A stretch of 12,729 nt of DNA, from the NCBI GenBank assembly GCA_903907555.1, contig CAIVOO010000146.1, positions 1 through 12,729 of the forward strand. The letters are read 5' to 3'. Every line of letters starts with the position of its first letter. Position 1 is the first letter of the stretch. Positions 12,231 to 12,729 of this stretch are shown in pieces. Both the position numbers and the translations under genes were made by a program. The notes beneath the pieces were generated by a model, which saw only the letters and a list, made by a program, of their open reading frames with translations, searched no databases and had not been told where the DNA came from. This DNA comes from an uncultured archaeon (lineage in GTDB: Archaea; Nanobdellota; Nanobdellia; Woesearchaeales; CAIVOO01).

Positions 12231-12729
12231 GTGAAAAAAGAAAATAATAAATCTGTTGATTTCAAGACTGCATTTGAATATCCATTCCACAGGTGGGTTG
12301 GCCTTCTGAACATTCTTTGGGCTCTTTTGCCAATTGTTGGATGGCTTGTGTTATATGGATATGTTGTTAGAATCGTAAAGACATTCATCAAAGGACAGTA
12401 TGACAAGCTTCCAAAGCTAAGCTTCGTAAGAGACTTAAAGCTGGGATTTTGGATGTTCGTAAAGACAATACCTTTCGGATGCACAATGTTTGTAGTATTT
12501 GCAGTATTGGCATTCATTCCTTTCGTAGGAATCATTTTGCAGATACTTATAGGGGCTTTAATCGTGCCTATGTTGATAATCAACTTCTTCAAGAAGGAGT
12601 CTGTTGATTCTTCATTTGACATAACAAAGACAAAAGCAGTTTTTGTCAACATCATAGATTACATAATGGCCTTGCTCAAGTCGATTGGGCTTGCAATAGT
12701 CTTTATGCTTATGATGATTGTACTTGTAG
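12231..12729 (+). CDS. DUF4013-like integral membrane protein (3' end beyond window)
   Basis: A GTG-initiated frame stays open for 166 codons to the window end with no stop. The N-terminus is short and charged, with DFKTAFEYPF (10-19), followed by hydrophobic stretches at about 23-48, 74-98, 99-119 and 138-166. The segment LLPIVGWLVLYGYVVRIVK (32-50), then a loop with KLPKLSFVRDLKLGFW (59-74), is the pattern I associate with DUF4013, a family of prokaryotic membrane proteins of unknown function. The perfect AGGAGGTG six bases upstream fixes the start. No signal peptide beyond the first membrane helix is evident. Family call is moderate; function unknown. Confidence 0.75.
   Translation, partial: MKKENNKSVDFKTAFEYPFHRWVGLLNILWALLPIVGWLVLYGYVVRIVKTFIKGQYDKLPKLSFVRDLKLGFWMFVKTIPFGCTMFVVFAVLAFIPFVGIILQILIGALIVPMLIINFFKKESVDSSFDITKTKAVFVNIIDYIMALLKSIGLAIVFMLMMIVLV

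Noticed and set aside
12200..12655. 151-codon reverse frame at the window end
   Set aside because: It overlaps the forward DUF4013-like gene, which has a perfect AGGAGGTG site and membrane-protein composition; the reverse frame has neither.
1..12729. CRISPR arrays, insertion sequences, rRNA genes, phage genes
   Set aside because: No regularly spaced direct repeats, transposase motifs, terminal repeats or rRNA signatures were seen on either strand.

Overview
The window reads as archaeal chromosome, densely packed and AT-rich. The protein set is diagnostic: Orc1/Cdc6, both subunits of the archaea-specific family D DNA polymerase, MCM helicase, an RPA32-like OB-fold protein, TATA-binding protein and aIF2-beta. 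Expression signals are also archaeal. TATA boxes lie about 25 nt before leaderless starts, a few genes carry strong GGAGGTG-type ribosome sites, and tRNA-Trp has a bulge-helix-bulge intron. Short intergenic gaps, compact proteins and the SpoIIM-like and DUF4013-like membrane proteins fit a small-genome lineage such as DPANN (Woesearchaeota/Pacearchaeota-like). That lineage is an inference and needs a phylogeny.

Layout. Positions 1-165 hold an origin-like segment: an ORB-like element at 25-48, then a tract of about 92% A+T. From 166 to 6381 three genes form a tight forward unit, orc1/cdc6 - polD small subunit (DP1) - polD large subunit (DP2), with a 4-nt overlap and a 1-nt gap. Facing it, 7063-6378 reverse, are aIF2-beta and acylphosphatase, overlapping by 4 nt; the acylphosphatase stop codon overlaps the DP2 stop. 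A divergent promoter pair (7064-7156) separates aIF2-beta from a SpoIIM-like membrane protein (7157-7990). That gene converges with a reverse replication unit, mcm then an RPA32-like gene (10667-7999, 2-nt gap). TBP (11274-10735) lies upstream of mcm on the same strand and has three copies of TTTATAAA before it. A short DUF192 protein follows (11495-11842), then a stretch with a possible structured RNA, intron-containing tRNA-Trp (12017-12167), and the start of a DUF4013-like membrane protein cut by the window end.

How the genes fit together. This is a replication island. An initiator with its probable origin, the replicative polymerase, the replicative helicase and a single-strand-binding-type protein lie within 11 kb, with the basal transcription factor TBP and the translation factor aIF2-beta interleaved. 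The DP2 C-terminus carries a PCNA-binding (PIP) box that would tie the polymerase to the sliding clamp.

The least ordinary elements are non-coding: the origin candidate, the tRNA-Trp intron that looks like a C/D-box methylation guide aimed at position 39 of its own host tRNA, the repeated palindromes in front of tbp, and the 20-bp-phased direct repeats in front of the SpoIIM-like gene. No mobile element, CRISPR array, rRNA or intein was seen.
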